64,000 nt of DNA, from positions 1 to 64,000 of the forward strand of contig DFUT01000024.1 in the NCBI GenBank assembly GCA_002381125.1, given 5' to 3'. This DNA is from Bacteroidales bacterium UBA4179. GTDB taxonomy: Bacteria > Bacteroidota > Bacteroidia > Bacteroidales > Dysgonomonadaceae. Shown one piece after another: positions 43,285-52,499 of this stretch. Position 1 is the first letter of the stretch, and each line of letters begins with the position of its first letter. The notes beneath the pieces are model-generated. The model was given only the letters and a program-made list of their open reading frames with translations. It was not told where the DNA came from and did not search any database. Made by a program: the position numbers and the translations under genes.

Positions 43285-44604
43285 ATGATATCAAACAACG
43301 ATAAAAAATTGGTTCAATGGGCTATGGATTATGCCCTGAAGAACGGATGTCAAGGTGTGAAGGTGAATTTTTATACCGGATCCAATAGTTCATTCGAGTT
43401 GCGTGACGGCAAGGTGGATCGCCTGCAACAGGCTTCGGAAAGCGTGATGGGTATTTCGCTGTATGTAGATGGCCGCTACGGAACGTATTCTACGAATCGC
43501 CTGAATAAAGAAGAGCTTGAGGTGTTTATAAAAAACGGGATCGATGCCACGCGTTACCTGGCAAAAGACGAAGCCAGACAGCTTCCCGATCCTTCGCGAT
43601 ATTATAAAGGAGGTAAACCCGATTTGCAATTGTACGACCCCAACTTTCCGGCGGTTAGTCCCGACGAAAAAGTGGCGCTGGCAAAAGCCGTTGGAGAGGA
43701 AGCCATCGGAAAGGACCCGCGCATTATTTCGGTGGAATCGGCGTATAGCGATGGCGAAAGTTTTTCCTACCGCATTCACAGCAATGGTTTTGAAGGAGAA
43801 ACCCAAAATTCGTGGTATTCGCTTTCGTGCAGTGTTTCCGTCAAGGACGAAGGAGAAGCCCGGCCGTCATCCTACTGGTACGAATCGTCTCTGTTTCTGG
43901 ATAAACTCATTAAGCAAGGTATAGGAAAAAAGGCGTTGGAGCGCACGTTGCGCAAACTTGGGCAGAAGAAAACGAAATCGGGAGAATATACAATGGTGGT
44001 CGAACCGTTGATTTCTTCTCAATTGTTGCGCCCGATGATTAGTGCACTTTACGGATCGCAGTTGCAACAAAAAAATTCGTTTTTGCTGAATAAATTGAAC
44101 GAAAAGGTGGGGAGCGACAAATTATTGTTGAAGGACGAACCCCATCTTATCGGTGCAATGGGGGCACGGTATTTCGACAGCGAAGGGGTGGCAACCCAAC
44201 CGCATGTCGTTTTCGACAAAGGTGCACTCAAAACCTATTATATCGATACGTATTATGCCAACAAGATGAAAATAGAACCTACCATTTCCGATCCGTCCAT
44301 TCTGATTCTTCAACCCGGCAATACCGACTTGAACGGACTGATTGCCAAGGTGGACAGCGGAATATTGGTTACCGGATTCAATGGGGGCAACTGCAACAGT
44401 TCGACGGGCGACTTTTCTTACGGAATCGAAGGGTTTTTGATCGAAAACGGCAGGCTGACTCAACCGGTAAACGAGATGAATATCACGGGCAACATGATTT
44501 CGCTCTGGAATTCGCTCATCGAAACGGGTAATGATCCACGATTGAATTCTTCGTGGCGCATCCCCTCGCTGATGTTCGAAGGGGTCGATTTCAGCGGATT
44601 ATAA
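43285..44604 (+). CDS. tldE: TldE/PmbA-family protein
   Basis: A 439-residue partner of TldD. It has the same beta-rich fold ('GSNSSFELRDGKVDRLQQAS', 'MGISLYVDGRYGTYSTN') but lacks the HExxxH zinc motif, as expected for TldE/PmbA. The C-terminal 'GNCNSSTGDFSYGIEGFLIENG' is family-specific. No signal peptide is seen. It converges on argH with 23 bases between stops. Confidence 0.94.
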   Translation: MISNNDKKLVQWAMDYALKNGCQGVKVNFYTGSNSSFELRDGKVDRLQQASESVMGISLYVDGRYGTYSTNRLNKEELEVFIKNGIDATRYLAKDEARQLPDPSRYYKGGKPDLQLYDPNFPAVSPDEKVALAKAVGEEAIGKDPRIISVESAYSDGESFSYRIHSNGFEGETQNSWYSLSCSVSVKDEGEARPSSYWYESSLFLDKLIKQGIGKKALERTLRKLGQKKTKSGEYTMVVEPLISSQLLRPMISALYGSQLQQKNSFLLNKLNEKVGSDKLLLKDEPHLIGAMGARYFDSEGVATQPHVVFDKGALKTYYIDTYYANKMKIEPTISDPSILILQPGNTDLNGLIAKVDSGILVTGFNGGNCNSSTGDFSYGIEGFLIENGRLTQPVNEMNITGNMISLWNSLIETGNDPRLNSSWRIPSLMFEGVDFSGL

Positions 44605-44627
44605 CACCATAGGATAGGGCAGCCGAT

Positions 44628-45926
44628 TTATCCGTTGATTTGAGCGGCTGCCTTTATCATTTTTTCCCTGATTTGTGCGGTACACAAGTTGCCGATGCTG
44701 CCGGCATGGGTGTGGTGTACTTCCTTTTTGGCCTTGTACGTGCCGTTTTCTACTTCATGCCCCACTTGTTGGTATGCTTCGCGGAAAGGCACACCTTGCA
44801 GCACACGGCGGTTAACTTCTTCCACCGTGAAAAGATAATCGTAGCGCGGATCGGAGAGAATATCTTTGTTCACCGAAATATGCTGCAACATGAAATGGGT
44901 CATTTGCAGTAATTGGTGCAGGGTATCGATGGCCGGGAAAAGGACTTCTTTCAGCAGTTGGTAGTCGCGATGGTAGCCGTGAGGCAGGTTGGTGGTCATG
45001 AGGGCAATTTCGTTGGGTAGATTCTGAAGCCGGTTGCTGTGTGCACGAATAAGTTCCCATACGTCGGGATTTTTTTTGTGCGGCATGATGCTCGATCCGG
45101 TAGTTAGGTTGTCGGGATACGAGATAAAGCCGTAATTTCCGGAAAGATACATGCAGTTGTCGGCTGCCAGCTTGTTGAGGGTGGAGGCAATAGAGCCCAT
45201 GCTTTGGGCAAGGATGCGTTCGGTTTTTCCACGTGCCATTTGCGCGGCAATCACGTTATAGTGCAAAGTGGCAAAACCCAGTTCGCGGGTAGTCGTTTCA
45301 CGATCGAGGGGAAAAGAGTTGCCGTAACCGGCGGCAGAGCCCAGCGGATTCTGGTCGGCAACGCGCCATGCGGCAACCAGCGTATGCATGTCGTCTATCA
45401 AGGTTTCGGCGTAAGCACCAAACCACAATCCGAAAGATGAAGGCATGGCTATTTGTCCGTGTGTGTAGCCGGGCAGCAATATGTCTTTATGGCGTTCGCT
45501 CAGTTGTTGTAGCAGATCGAAAAGCTGTAGTATCTCGTTTTTCAGGGCAACAATTTCGTCTTTGAGATAAAGTTTGATGTCCACCAGTACCTGATCGTTG
45601 CGCGAACGTCCCGAATGGATTTTTTTGCCCGTTTCGCCAAGCTTTTCGGTAAGCATGGCTTCCACTTGCGAATGAATATCCTCTACATCGTCGTCGAGAC
45701 GGAAATCGCCTCTTTCGATTTCGTCCAGAATACGTTGCAGTTCGTTGTGGAGTACTTTCTCTTCTTCATTTGTCAATAGACCGATTTTTGCCAGCATTTT
45801 AATGTGCGCCATCGAACCGATGACATCGTATTTGGCCAGTCGTAGATCGAGTTCGCGGTCTTTCCCAACCGTGAAATCCGATACCGCTTTGTCGGCATCG
45901 AAGCCTTTATCCCAGATTTTTGCCAT
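44628..45926 (-). CDS. argH: Argininosuccinate lyase
   Basis: A 432-residue enzyme that splits argininosuccinate into arginine and fumarate, the last step of the pathway. The fumarase/aspartase signature is 'GSSIMPHKKNPDVWE'; other blocks are 'DVEDIHSQVEAMLTEKLG' and 'GRSRNDQV'. Length is slightly short of the usual 450-460 but nothing central is missing. It is the last gene of the operon, 156 bases after argE, and converges on tldE. Confidence 0.97.
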   Translation of the reverse strand: MAKIWDKGFDADKAVSDFTVGKDRELDLRLAKYDVIGSMAHIKMLAKIGLLTNEEEKVLHNELQRILDEIERGDFRLDDDVEDIHSQVEAMLTEKLGETGKKIHSGRSRNDQVLVDIKLYLKDEIVALKNEILQLFDLLQQLSERHKDILLPGYTHGQIAMPSSFGLWFGAYAETLIDDMHTLVAAWRVADQNPLGSAAGYGNSFPLDRETTTRELGFATLHYNVIAAQMARGKTERILAQSMGSIASTLNKLAADNCMYLSGNYGFISYPDNLTTGSSIMPHKKNPDVWELIRAHSNRLQNLPNEIALMTTNLPHGYHRDYQLLKEVLFPAIDTLHQLLQMTHFMLQHISVNKDILSDPRYDYLFTVEEVNRRVLQGVPFREAYQQVGHEVENGTYKAKKEVHHTHAGSIGNLCTAQIREKMIKAAAQING

Positions 45927-46082
45927 AGTTTTTTCAGATTTAAACTGTCAGTTTTTTACTGTCAGCATGTTGTATTGTTTTTGGTTTTTTAAATCGCTTT
46001 TTAATCGTTTTTCATTGTCAAGAGACCGACATAGGCGTAGTCGTTGAGAATCGTTATGCATAATTTCTACAGCAATATCTCT

Positions 46083-47204
46083 TTATTCAAAAAACGAATG
46101 GTCTTTTTTTGTGTTGGGAATGATTTTCGTCAATTCCTCAATAAACCGAATATAGCCGGCGATTCCTTGCTTCAGCTCTTCGATTGTCACATATTCGTCG
46201 GGGTGATGGGAGCGCACCGATTCGCCGGGTCCCATTTTGATTGCCGGGCACGATATCCGCATCCAGTCCGACGTGGTGGGCGAAACATAAGTTTCGATGC
46301 CCAGTTGTTGCACGCATTGCATCAACGGATGGTCGAGCGGCGTGGCCGAGCTTTTGTTGGTTAGCGAACGGGCTTTAAGCGTACTCTTGACTTTCGGTTG
46401 CAGGATATCCATAATTTCTTGATTGGTGTACACGTCTGTTGGGCGGATATCGATAACGAAAGTACAACTGTCGGGCACGACATTATGCTGTGTGCCGGCG
46501 TGGATTTGCGTAACCGTGAGTTTTACTTCGCCCATCGTCGGAGATATTTTGTCGAATGTTGCCGAGCGCAGGGCAAAGATGTCCTCCACGGCAATGTAAA
46601 TGGCATTCACGCCTTCGTTGAGAGCCGCATGGCCACTCACGCCTTTGGCTTCGGCATCGATCACCAACAGTCCCCGTTCGGCAATGGCCGCTCTCATTCC
46701 TGTGGGTTCGCCCACAACGGCAAAATCTACGGTATCCTTTATTTCCGGCCACATTTTCCGCATACCGTCGGGACCGGAATTCTCCTCTTCGCACGAAAGC
46801 ACCAGCATGAGGTTAAACGGCAGCTTCGTTTCGTAGAAATGAAGAAAAGTTGCGATCATCGATACCACGGAAGCGCCTGCATCGTTGCTGCCCAACCCCA
46901 ATACCCGAGTGTCGGACAAAGGAGGATTGAATGGGTCGAAAGTGTAACCTGCTGTCGGGCGTACGGTATCGATGTGGGAATTGAGCATGAGGGTAACTTT
47001 TTTGGCATCGTGATGAGGTTGACGGACGATTAGGTTGTTGACAATTCGTTGCGTTGGTATTCCTTTTTTCGCAAAATAGGTCTCCAGAAAATCGCTCCTG
47101 AGGTTTTCCTCTCCCGAAAAAGAAGGAATAGAGACCAGCTTGCGAAGAAGATCCGCAGCCGTACCCTCTAGGAAAAGAGATTGATTATAGTCGATTCTTT
47201 CCAA
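46083..47204 (-). CDS. argE: M20 deacylase, N-acyl-ornithine/citrulline deacylase
   Basis: A 373-residue M20 zinc peptidase family member. Metal-site segments are 'LMLNSHIDTVRPT', 'GLGSNDAGASVVS', 'LSCEEENSGPDG' and 'AVVGEPTGMRA'. In this operon it should remove the acetyl or succinyl group; given the carbamoyltransferase type, the substrate is probably N-acylcitrulline. Annotators may call it acetylornithine deacetylase. It lies 58 bases after argB. Confidence 0.92.
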   Translation of the reverse strand: MERIDYNQSLFLEGTAADLLRKLVSIPSFSGEENLRSDFLETYFAKKGIPTQRIVNNLIVRQPHHDAKKVTLMLNSHIDTVRPTAGYTFDPFNPPLSDTRVLGLGSNDAGASVVSMIATFLHFYETKLPFNLMLVLSCEEENSGPDGMRKMWPEIKDTVDFAVVGEPTGMRAAIAERGLLVIDAEAKGVSGHAALNEGVNAIYIAVEDIFALRSATFDKISPTMGEVKLTVTQIHAGTQHNVVPDSCTFVIDIRPTDVYTNQEIMDILQPKVKSTLKARSLTNKSSATPLDHPLMQCVQQLGIETYVSPTTSDWMRISCPAIKMGPGESVRSHHPDEYVTIEELKQGIAGYIRFIEELTKIIPNTKKDHSFFE

Positions 47205-47262
47205 AATTTTTCTTTTTTGTGTGATCGTAATGTTTTTTCGTTTCCGTTGCGTTGAATGAAAT

Positions 47263-48090
47263 TCAGAGATTGAGGCGGGTTCCTTGCTTCTTCAACAAAT
47301 TCTTCGCATGAAGGATAATGACTTCCGAAACACCGTTTTCGAGGGCTTTAAACGCATTATCGAGTTTGGGAATCATGCCGCCTGCAATGATCCCCTCGTT
47401 TTTATAGGATTCGTATTCGGCTTTGTTCATCGATGCGATTCGGCTTTGCGGATCGTCGACGTTTTTCAGCACGCCTTCTTTTTCGAAGCAATAATATAAT
47501 GTGGTACGATAGTTTTGGCATAGGGCGCTTGCCAGCGAATAAGCAACGGTATCGGCATTCGTGTTGAGCAGAGAACCGTTGCCGTCGTGCGTGATAGCAC
47601 AGAAAACGGGCGTTATCTTGTTTTCGATCAGTAGGGAAAGAAAATCCGTATTGATGTCGGTTGCGTCCGGATCGCCCACGAAGCCGAAATCGATGGGTTC
47701 GGGCGACCTTCTTTTGGCGGGGATGGTGTTGGCATCGGCACCCGATAGGCCGAGTGCTTGGCATCCCAGCTTCTGTAAAGAGGCCACGATGCTTTTGTTG
47801 ATCCATCCGGCATACACCATCGTCACCAGTTTTAACGTTTCGGCATCGGTGATGCGGCGACCATCCACCATTTTTGTCTCGATACCGAGCTGCCGAGCCA
47901 TTTTCGAAGCCATTACGCCTCCGCCGTGGACGAGTAGTTTTCGCCCTTCCAGCCGGTGAAAATCGGCCAGAAAAGTTTCTAATGCTTCGGGATTATCGAC
48001 AATATTTCCCCCGATTTTTACAATGGCCATCTCTTCCCAAACCGGGTTTGAAGCTGAGGTAGAGTGTGATGATTGCGTATCGATTGTCAT
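47263..48090 (-). CDS. argB: N-acylglutamate kinase
   Basis: A 275-residue amino-acid kinase: 'AIVKIGGNIVDNPEAL' (ATP/phosphate Lys and Gly-Gly), 'LLVHGGGVMASKMARQLG', 'VDGRRITDAETLKLVTMVYAG'. It phosphorylates N-acetyl- or N-succinylglutamate. The first 20 residues are Ser/Thr-rich and atypical; translation may start at the internal ATG at 48030 ('MAIVKIGG'). It is 79 bases downstream of the carbamoyltransferase gene. Confidence 0.95.
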   Translation of the reverse strand: MTIDTQSSHSTSASNPVWEEMAIVKIGGNIVDNPEALETFLADFHRLEGRKLLVHGGGVMASKMARQLGIETKMVDGRRITDAETLKLVTMVYAGWINKSIVASLQKLGCQALGLSGADANTIPAKRRSPEPIDFGFVGDPDATDINTDFLSLLIENKITPVFCAITHDGNGSLLNTNADTVAYSLASALCQNYRTTLYYCFEKEGVLKNVDDPQSRIASMNKAEYESYKNEGIIAGGMIPKLDNAFKALENGVSEVIILHAKNLLKKQGTRLNL

Positions 48091-48169
48091 TTTGCTGCTT
48101 TTACAGGAGTTGTTTGAAGATGTCGAACGAAACTTTTTTAATTAATAATGCTCATGTGTTGAATTTTTT

Positions 48170-49126
48170 TCAGAAATTATCTTTCAGTATTTCTTTCAAT
48201 ACCGTTTGTGCAGAAACTGCCCGGTTGGCCGCTTCGGGGATGACCAACGATTGTGGACTTTCGATGACTTCGTCGGTGACGATCATGTTGCGGCGTACCG
48301 GCAGGCAGTGCATGAAATAGGCATTGTTGGTCAGCGCCATTTTACGGGCGTCCACCGTCCACGACCTGTCCATGTTGATGACTTTTCCGTAGTTGGGGTC
48401 GCGATAAGCCGACCAGTTCTTGGCATAGATGAAGTCGGCATTTTTGTACGCTTTTTCCTTGTCGTATTCCACATGGGCTTTACCGACGAATTTTTCGTCC
48501 AGTTCGTAGCCTTCGGGATGGGTGATGACAAACTCGTAGTCTGTGGCATTCATCCACTCGCAAAACGAATTGGCTACGGCTTGCGGCAGAGGTTTGGGAT
48601 GTGGAGCCCAGGTGAGAACGACTTTCGGTCGGGGCGTCTTTTTGTATTCTTCGATCGTGATGAGGTCTGCAAAGCTTTGCAACGGATGTCGCGTTGCTGC
48701 TTCCATGCTGATGACCGGTTTGCCCGAATATTGAATGAATTGGTTGAGAATGACTTCGTTGTAATCGTCTTCCTTGCTTTCGAATTGGGCAAAAGAACGC
48801 ACTCCGATGATGTCGCAATACGATCCCATCACGGGAATGGCTTCCAGAATGTGTTCGGATTTGTCGCCATCCATCACTACGCCCCTTTCGGTTTCCAGTT
48901 TCCATGCTCCCTGATTGATGTCGAGTACGATGACGTTCATGCCGAGATTGAATCCGGCTTTTTGTGTGCTCAAGCGAGTACGGAGACTCGAGTTGAAGAA
49001 AATCATCAGCAACGTTTTGTTCTTTCCGAGTTGCTGATCGGCAAACGGATTTTCTTTGACTTGCTTTGCCTTTTCGAGGGCGATTTTTAGGTCGCCGATA
49101 TCGTGAACACATGTAAAGTTTCTCAT
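48170..49126 (-). CDS. argF': N-succinyl/N-acetylornithine carbamoyltransferase (ArgF')
   Basis: A 318-residue transcarbamylase of the Bacteroides SOTCase / Xanthomonas AOTCase type, not normal OTC. Carbamoyl-phosphate motif 'FFNSSLRTRLSTQKAG', then 'NQGAWKLETERGVVMDGD', 'EAATRHPLQSFADL' and 'MHCLPVRRNMIVTD'. In B. fragilis residue 90 is Pro (succinylornithine-specific) and in Xanthomonas the equivalent is Glu92 (acetylornithine-specific). Here residue 90 is Ser, in 'MDGDKSEH' (codon TCC, 48857-48859). So succinyl versus acetyl specificity is not settled. Its start overlaps the argD stop by 4 bases. Confidence 0.95.
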   Translation of the reverse strand: MRNFTCVHDIGDLKIALEKAKQVKENPFADQQLGKNKTLLMIFFNSSLRTRLSTQKAGFNLGMNVIVLDINQGAWKLETERGVVMDGDKSEHILEAIPVMGSYCDIIGVRSFAQFESKEDDYNEVILNQFIQYSGKPVISMEAATRHPLQSFADLITIEEYKKTPRPKVVLTWAPHPKPLPQAVANSFCEWMNATDYEFVITHPEGYELDEKFVGKAHVEYDKEKAYKNADFIYAKNWSAYRDPNYGKVINMDRSWTVDARKMALTNNAYFMHCLPVRRNMIVTDEVIESPQSLVIPEAANRAVSAQTVLKEILKDNF

Positions 49127-50250
49127 TGTTCCGTATGTTTTTTAAATTCCCGAATAAAAATATCGATTTCATCTTTCGATATGGAAAGGGGAGGGAGTAA
49201 ACGCATGACGTTGTTTTTTGCTCCGCCGGTAAAAATGTGACTTTCAAACAGGAGTTTATTGCGCAGTTCCGACTGATCGGGCGAGAGTTGTACGCCGATC
49301 ATCAGACCGCGTCCGCGAATTTCTTCGATGCCCCGACAGGTGGAAAGTTCTTTTTGCAGGTAGTTGCCCATTTCTTCGGCATTGTTGATCAGCGATTCCG
49401 TTTTGATGACATTCAACACGGCAATGGCCGCGGCACATGCCAGGTGATTTCCGCCGAAGGTGGTTCCCAACATCCCTTTTCGGGGCTTGAATTTAGGAGA
49501 AATGATTACTCCGCCGATGGGAAATCCGTTTCCCATGCCTTTGGCCGTGGTAATGATGTCGGCTTTGATATCGGCAAACTGATGGGCAAAGAATTTGCCC
49601 GTTCGGCCGTATCCCGACTGCACCTCATCCAAGATGAGCACTACGTCGTGTTTTTGGCATACGAGCTCCAGTTGTTGAAGAAAATCGGTGTCGGGAGCAA
49701 ATATGCCGGCCACTCCCTGTATGCCTTCGATAACGATGGCAGCCACATCGCCTTTGTTGACCTCTTTGACAACGGCATCGATATCGTTTAATGGCACAAA
49801 GGCGACTTCATGACCGGTGTTGAAAGGCGATTGGATGGCAGGATTGTCTGTGACGGCTACTGCACCGGAAGTGCGTCCGTGAAAGGCTTCTTTGAATGCA
49901 ACGATGCGTTTTTTGCCGGTGTGAAACGAGGCGAGTTTCAGCGCATTCTCGTTGGCCTCGGCTCCGGAATTGCACAGAAACAACGCATAATCGGGATAGC
50001 CGCACAATTCGCCGAGCTTGTCCGCAACTTCTTGCTGCAAGCTGTTGATTACAGAATTGGAATAGAACCCGATTTTGTCGATTTGTTCTTTTAGCATGCG
50101 GGTATATTCGGGATGGGTATGTCCGATGGAAATGACGGCATGCCCGCCATAGAAGTCCAAATACTCGGTCCCGTTTTTATCCCACAAACGGCATCCTTTT
50201 GCCCTTACGGGTTCGATGTTCCAGAGGGTATATACGTCAAATAAATTCAT
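49123..50250 (-). CDS. argD: N-acylornithine aminotransferase
   Basis: A 375-residue class III PLP aminotransferase. Key segments are 'FLCNSGAEANENALKLA', 'AFKEAFHGRTSGAVAVTDN', 'LILDEVQSGYGRTGKF' and the PLP Lys in 'TTAKGMGNGFPIGG'. It makes N-acylornithine from N-acylglutamate semialdehyde using glutamate. It lies between argC and argF' in the operon. Confidence 0.96.
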   Translation of the reverse strand: MNLFDVYTLWNIEPVRAKGCRLWDKNGTEYLDFYGGHAVISIGHTHPEYTRMLKEQIDKIGFYSNSVINSLQQEVADKLGELCGYPDYALFLCNSGAEANENALKLASFHTGKKRIVAFKEAFHGRTSGAVAVTDNPAIQSPFNTGHEVAFVPLNDIDAVVKEVNKGDVAAIVIEGIQGVAGIFAPDTDFLQQLELVCQKHDVVLILDEVQSGYGRTGKFFAHQFADIKADIITTAKGMGNGFPIGGVIISPKFKPRKGMLGTTFGGNHLACAAAIAVLNVIKTESLINNAEEMGNYLQKELSTCRGIEEIRGRGLMIGVQLSPDQSELRNKLLFESHIFTGGAKNNVMRLLPPLSISKDEIDIFIREFKKHTEQ

Positions 50251-50295
50251 TTTCTGTTTATGTTTTTGCTTTTGCTTTTAAAATGAGAGTCTGCT

Positions 50296-51270
50296 TTAAA
50301 AAGCACTTCCTTTTAATTTCAATCCGGTGGCTTCGTCCAACCCAAACATCAGGTTCATGTTCTGAACGGCTTGTCCCGATGCGCCTTTCAGTAGGTTGTC
50401 GATAATGGAGGTAATGTGGATGTATCCATTGTGAAATTCGATGTGCAACAATCCTTTATTGGTGTTTACCACCTCTTTGAGACTGATGGGTTCATCGGAA
50501 ACAAAGACGAAAGGAGATGTTTCGTAAAATTGCTTGTAGAAATCGATGGTTTCTGCTTCGCTCATCGAACCGTCCCATTTCATATATATACTGGCGAAGA
50601 TGCCCCGCGTGAAATTGCCCCGCATGGGAATGAAATTGATTTCGGGGAGAATAGGGTTGCCTGCATTGGTCAAGGTGCGTTGTATTTCGTTCAAGTGTTG
50701 ATGGGTGAAAGGCTTATAAACCGAAATATTGGAGGCTCGATAACTGAAATGGGTGGTTTCGGAGAGTTTTTTCCCTGCCCCGGTAGAGCCTGTGATGGCG
50801 TGGATGTGAACCGCATCCGAAAGTTTGTTGATGGACGCTAACGGTATCAATGCCAGTAGAATGGAAGTGGCAAAACAACCGGGATTGGCAATGTTGTTTG
50901 CTTTGCGGATTTTTTCTTTGTTGAGTTCGCACAAGCCGAAAACGAATTCACGATTGCCGAATACCGGATCGTTGCGGAAATCGTTTCCAAGATCGATGAT
51001 CTTGCACGATTCCGCAATGGAATTCTCCTGCAGAAAAGTGCGGGAGATACCGTGTCCGAGGCAAAGAAAAATTACATCGGGATGTCCAATATTGTCGGTA
51101 AAGCAGAGATCGGTTTCGCCTAACAGGTCGCGATGAATGTTGGCAATCGGAACCCCGAACGACGTAGTGGTCGTTACCGAATCGATTTTTACTTGAGGAT
51201 GACGGAGCAGGATGCGCAACAACTCGCCTCCCGTATATCCTGTCCCTCCGGCTATACTTACGTTAATCAT
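50296..51270 (-). CDS. argC: N-acyl-gamma-glutamyl-phosphate reductase
   Basis: A 324-residue NADPH-dependent reductase: Rossmann start 'VSIAGGTGYTGGELLRILL', catalytic Cys in 'NIANPGCFATS', and the C-terminal 'GASGQAVQNMNLMFGLDE'. Its start overlaps the argG stop by 8 bases, so translation is coupled. Confidence 0.97.
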   Translation of the reverse strand: MINVSIAGGTGYTGGELLRILLRHPQVKIDSVTTTTSFGVPIANIHRDLLGETDLCFTDNIGHPDVIFLCLGHGISRTFLQENSIAESCKIIDLGNDFRNDPVFGNREFVFGLCELNKEKIRKANNIANPGCFATSILLALIPLASINKLSDAVHIHAITGSTGAGKKLSETTHFSYRASNISVYKPFTHQHLNEIQRTLTNAGNPILPEINFIPMRGNFTRGIFASIYMKWDGSMSEAETIDFYKQFYETSPFVFVSDEPISLKEVVNTNKGLLHIEFHNGYIHITSIIDNLLKGASGQAVQNMNLMFGLDEATGLKLKGSAF

Positions 51271-52453
51271 TTTGATGAATGGTATGGTAAATTTTCAATG
51301 GATTGGCTACAACTTTGGTGAAACCGATGATATCTTGCGGAGTGAGCGATTTGTTGCTTTCGCCATAATCGCCAAAGATGGGATTCATCAGGTCGTAAGG
51401 ACTTTCGCATCCCAATACGGAAAAATGATACGGACGTAGTTCCACTTCTACTTCTCCTGTCACGTATTGTTGGGTATCGGTGAGGAAAACCTCGATGTTG
51501 CGCATGGCGGGTTCAAGATACTGAGCCTCGTGCATGAGTTGTCCGTACCAGTTGCCGAGCTGTTCTTTCCAATATAACTGGTGCTTGGTCAGTACATGTT
51601 TTTCCAACAAATGATGGGCTTTGATGATGATCAATGGTGCAGGTGCTTCAAAAGCCACGCGGCCTTTTGTGCCGATGATGGTATCGCCAACGTGAATATC
51701 GCGCCCGATGGCAAATTCCGATGCCGTTTTGTTGATGGTGCGGATGACATCTACGGGATTCATTTTTTCTCCATTGAAGGATATCGGTTCACCTTTGTGG
51801 AATCCGATTTTGATGCGTTCGACACCATGCTTGGTTACTTGCGAGGGATAGGCTTCTTCGGGCAGTACACCTGACGATTTCAGCGTTTCTACTCCGCCAA
51901 CACTAGTACCCCACAGACCCTGATTGATGGAATATTTCGATTTTTCCCACGAAAAATCAAATCCCTTTTCCCGTAGGTAGTCGATTTCCTGTTGTCTCGA
52001 CAAACCGAGCTCGCGAATAGGGGCGAGGATTTTTACTTCCGGTGCCAGCACTTCAAAAACCAGATCGAAACGGATTTGATCGTTGCCGGCCCCTGTGCTT
52101 CCGTGGGCAACATAGTCGGCTCCTGTTTTTTTGATATGTTCTACGATGTTCAATGCCTGGAAAAATCGTTCGGAACTCACCGAAAGGGGGTAAGTGTTGT
52201 TTTTTAACACGTTGCCAAAAATCAGATATCGAATGCCCCGTTGGTAATAATCTTCTACGGCATCGATACAGGTATGCGTGGTCGCACCCAGCTGTAGTGC
52301 ACGTTCTTCGATACGCTTGGCTTCTTCTTCCGAAAATCCGCCCGTATTAACGATGGCGGTATGTACTTCCAGTCCTTTTTCGTGAATCAGATACGGCACA
52401 CAGAACGAAGTGTCGAGTCCGCCGCTAAATGCCAAAACTACTTTCTGTTTCAT
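51263..52453 (-). CDS. argG: Argininosuccinate synthase
   Basis: A 396-residue ATP-pyrophosphatase family ligase joining citrulline and aspartate. The P-loop is 'VVLAFSGGLDTSFCV'; 'HGSTGAGNDQIRFDL' follows. It is the second gene of the operon, 46 bases after the GNAT gene. Confidence 0.98.
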   Translation of the reverse strand: MKQKVVLAFSGGLDTSFCVPYLIHEKGLEVHTAIVNTGGFSEEEAKRIEERALQLGATTHTCIDAVEDYYQRGIRYLIFGNVLKNNTYPLSVSSERFFQALNIVEHIKKTGADYVAHGSTGAGNDQIRFDLVFEVLAPEVKILAPIRELGLSRQQEIDYLREKGFDFSWEKSKYSINQGLWGTSVGGVETLKSSGVLPEEAYPSQVTKHGVERIKIGFHKGEPISFNGEKMNPVDVIRTINKTASEFAIGRDIHVGDTIIGTKGRVAFEAPAPLIIIKAHHLLEKHVLTKHQLYWKEQLGNWYGQLMHEAQYLEPAMRNIEVFLTDTQQYVTGEVEVELRPYHFSVLGCESPYDLMNPIFGDYGESNKSLTPQDIIGFTKVVANPLKIYHTIHQND

Positions 52454-52499
52454 TTCTTTATTTTTTTAGCAAGCTAAACATAGCTTATGGTGAGAATAT

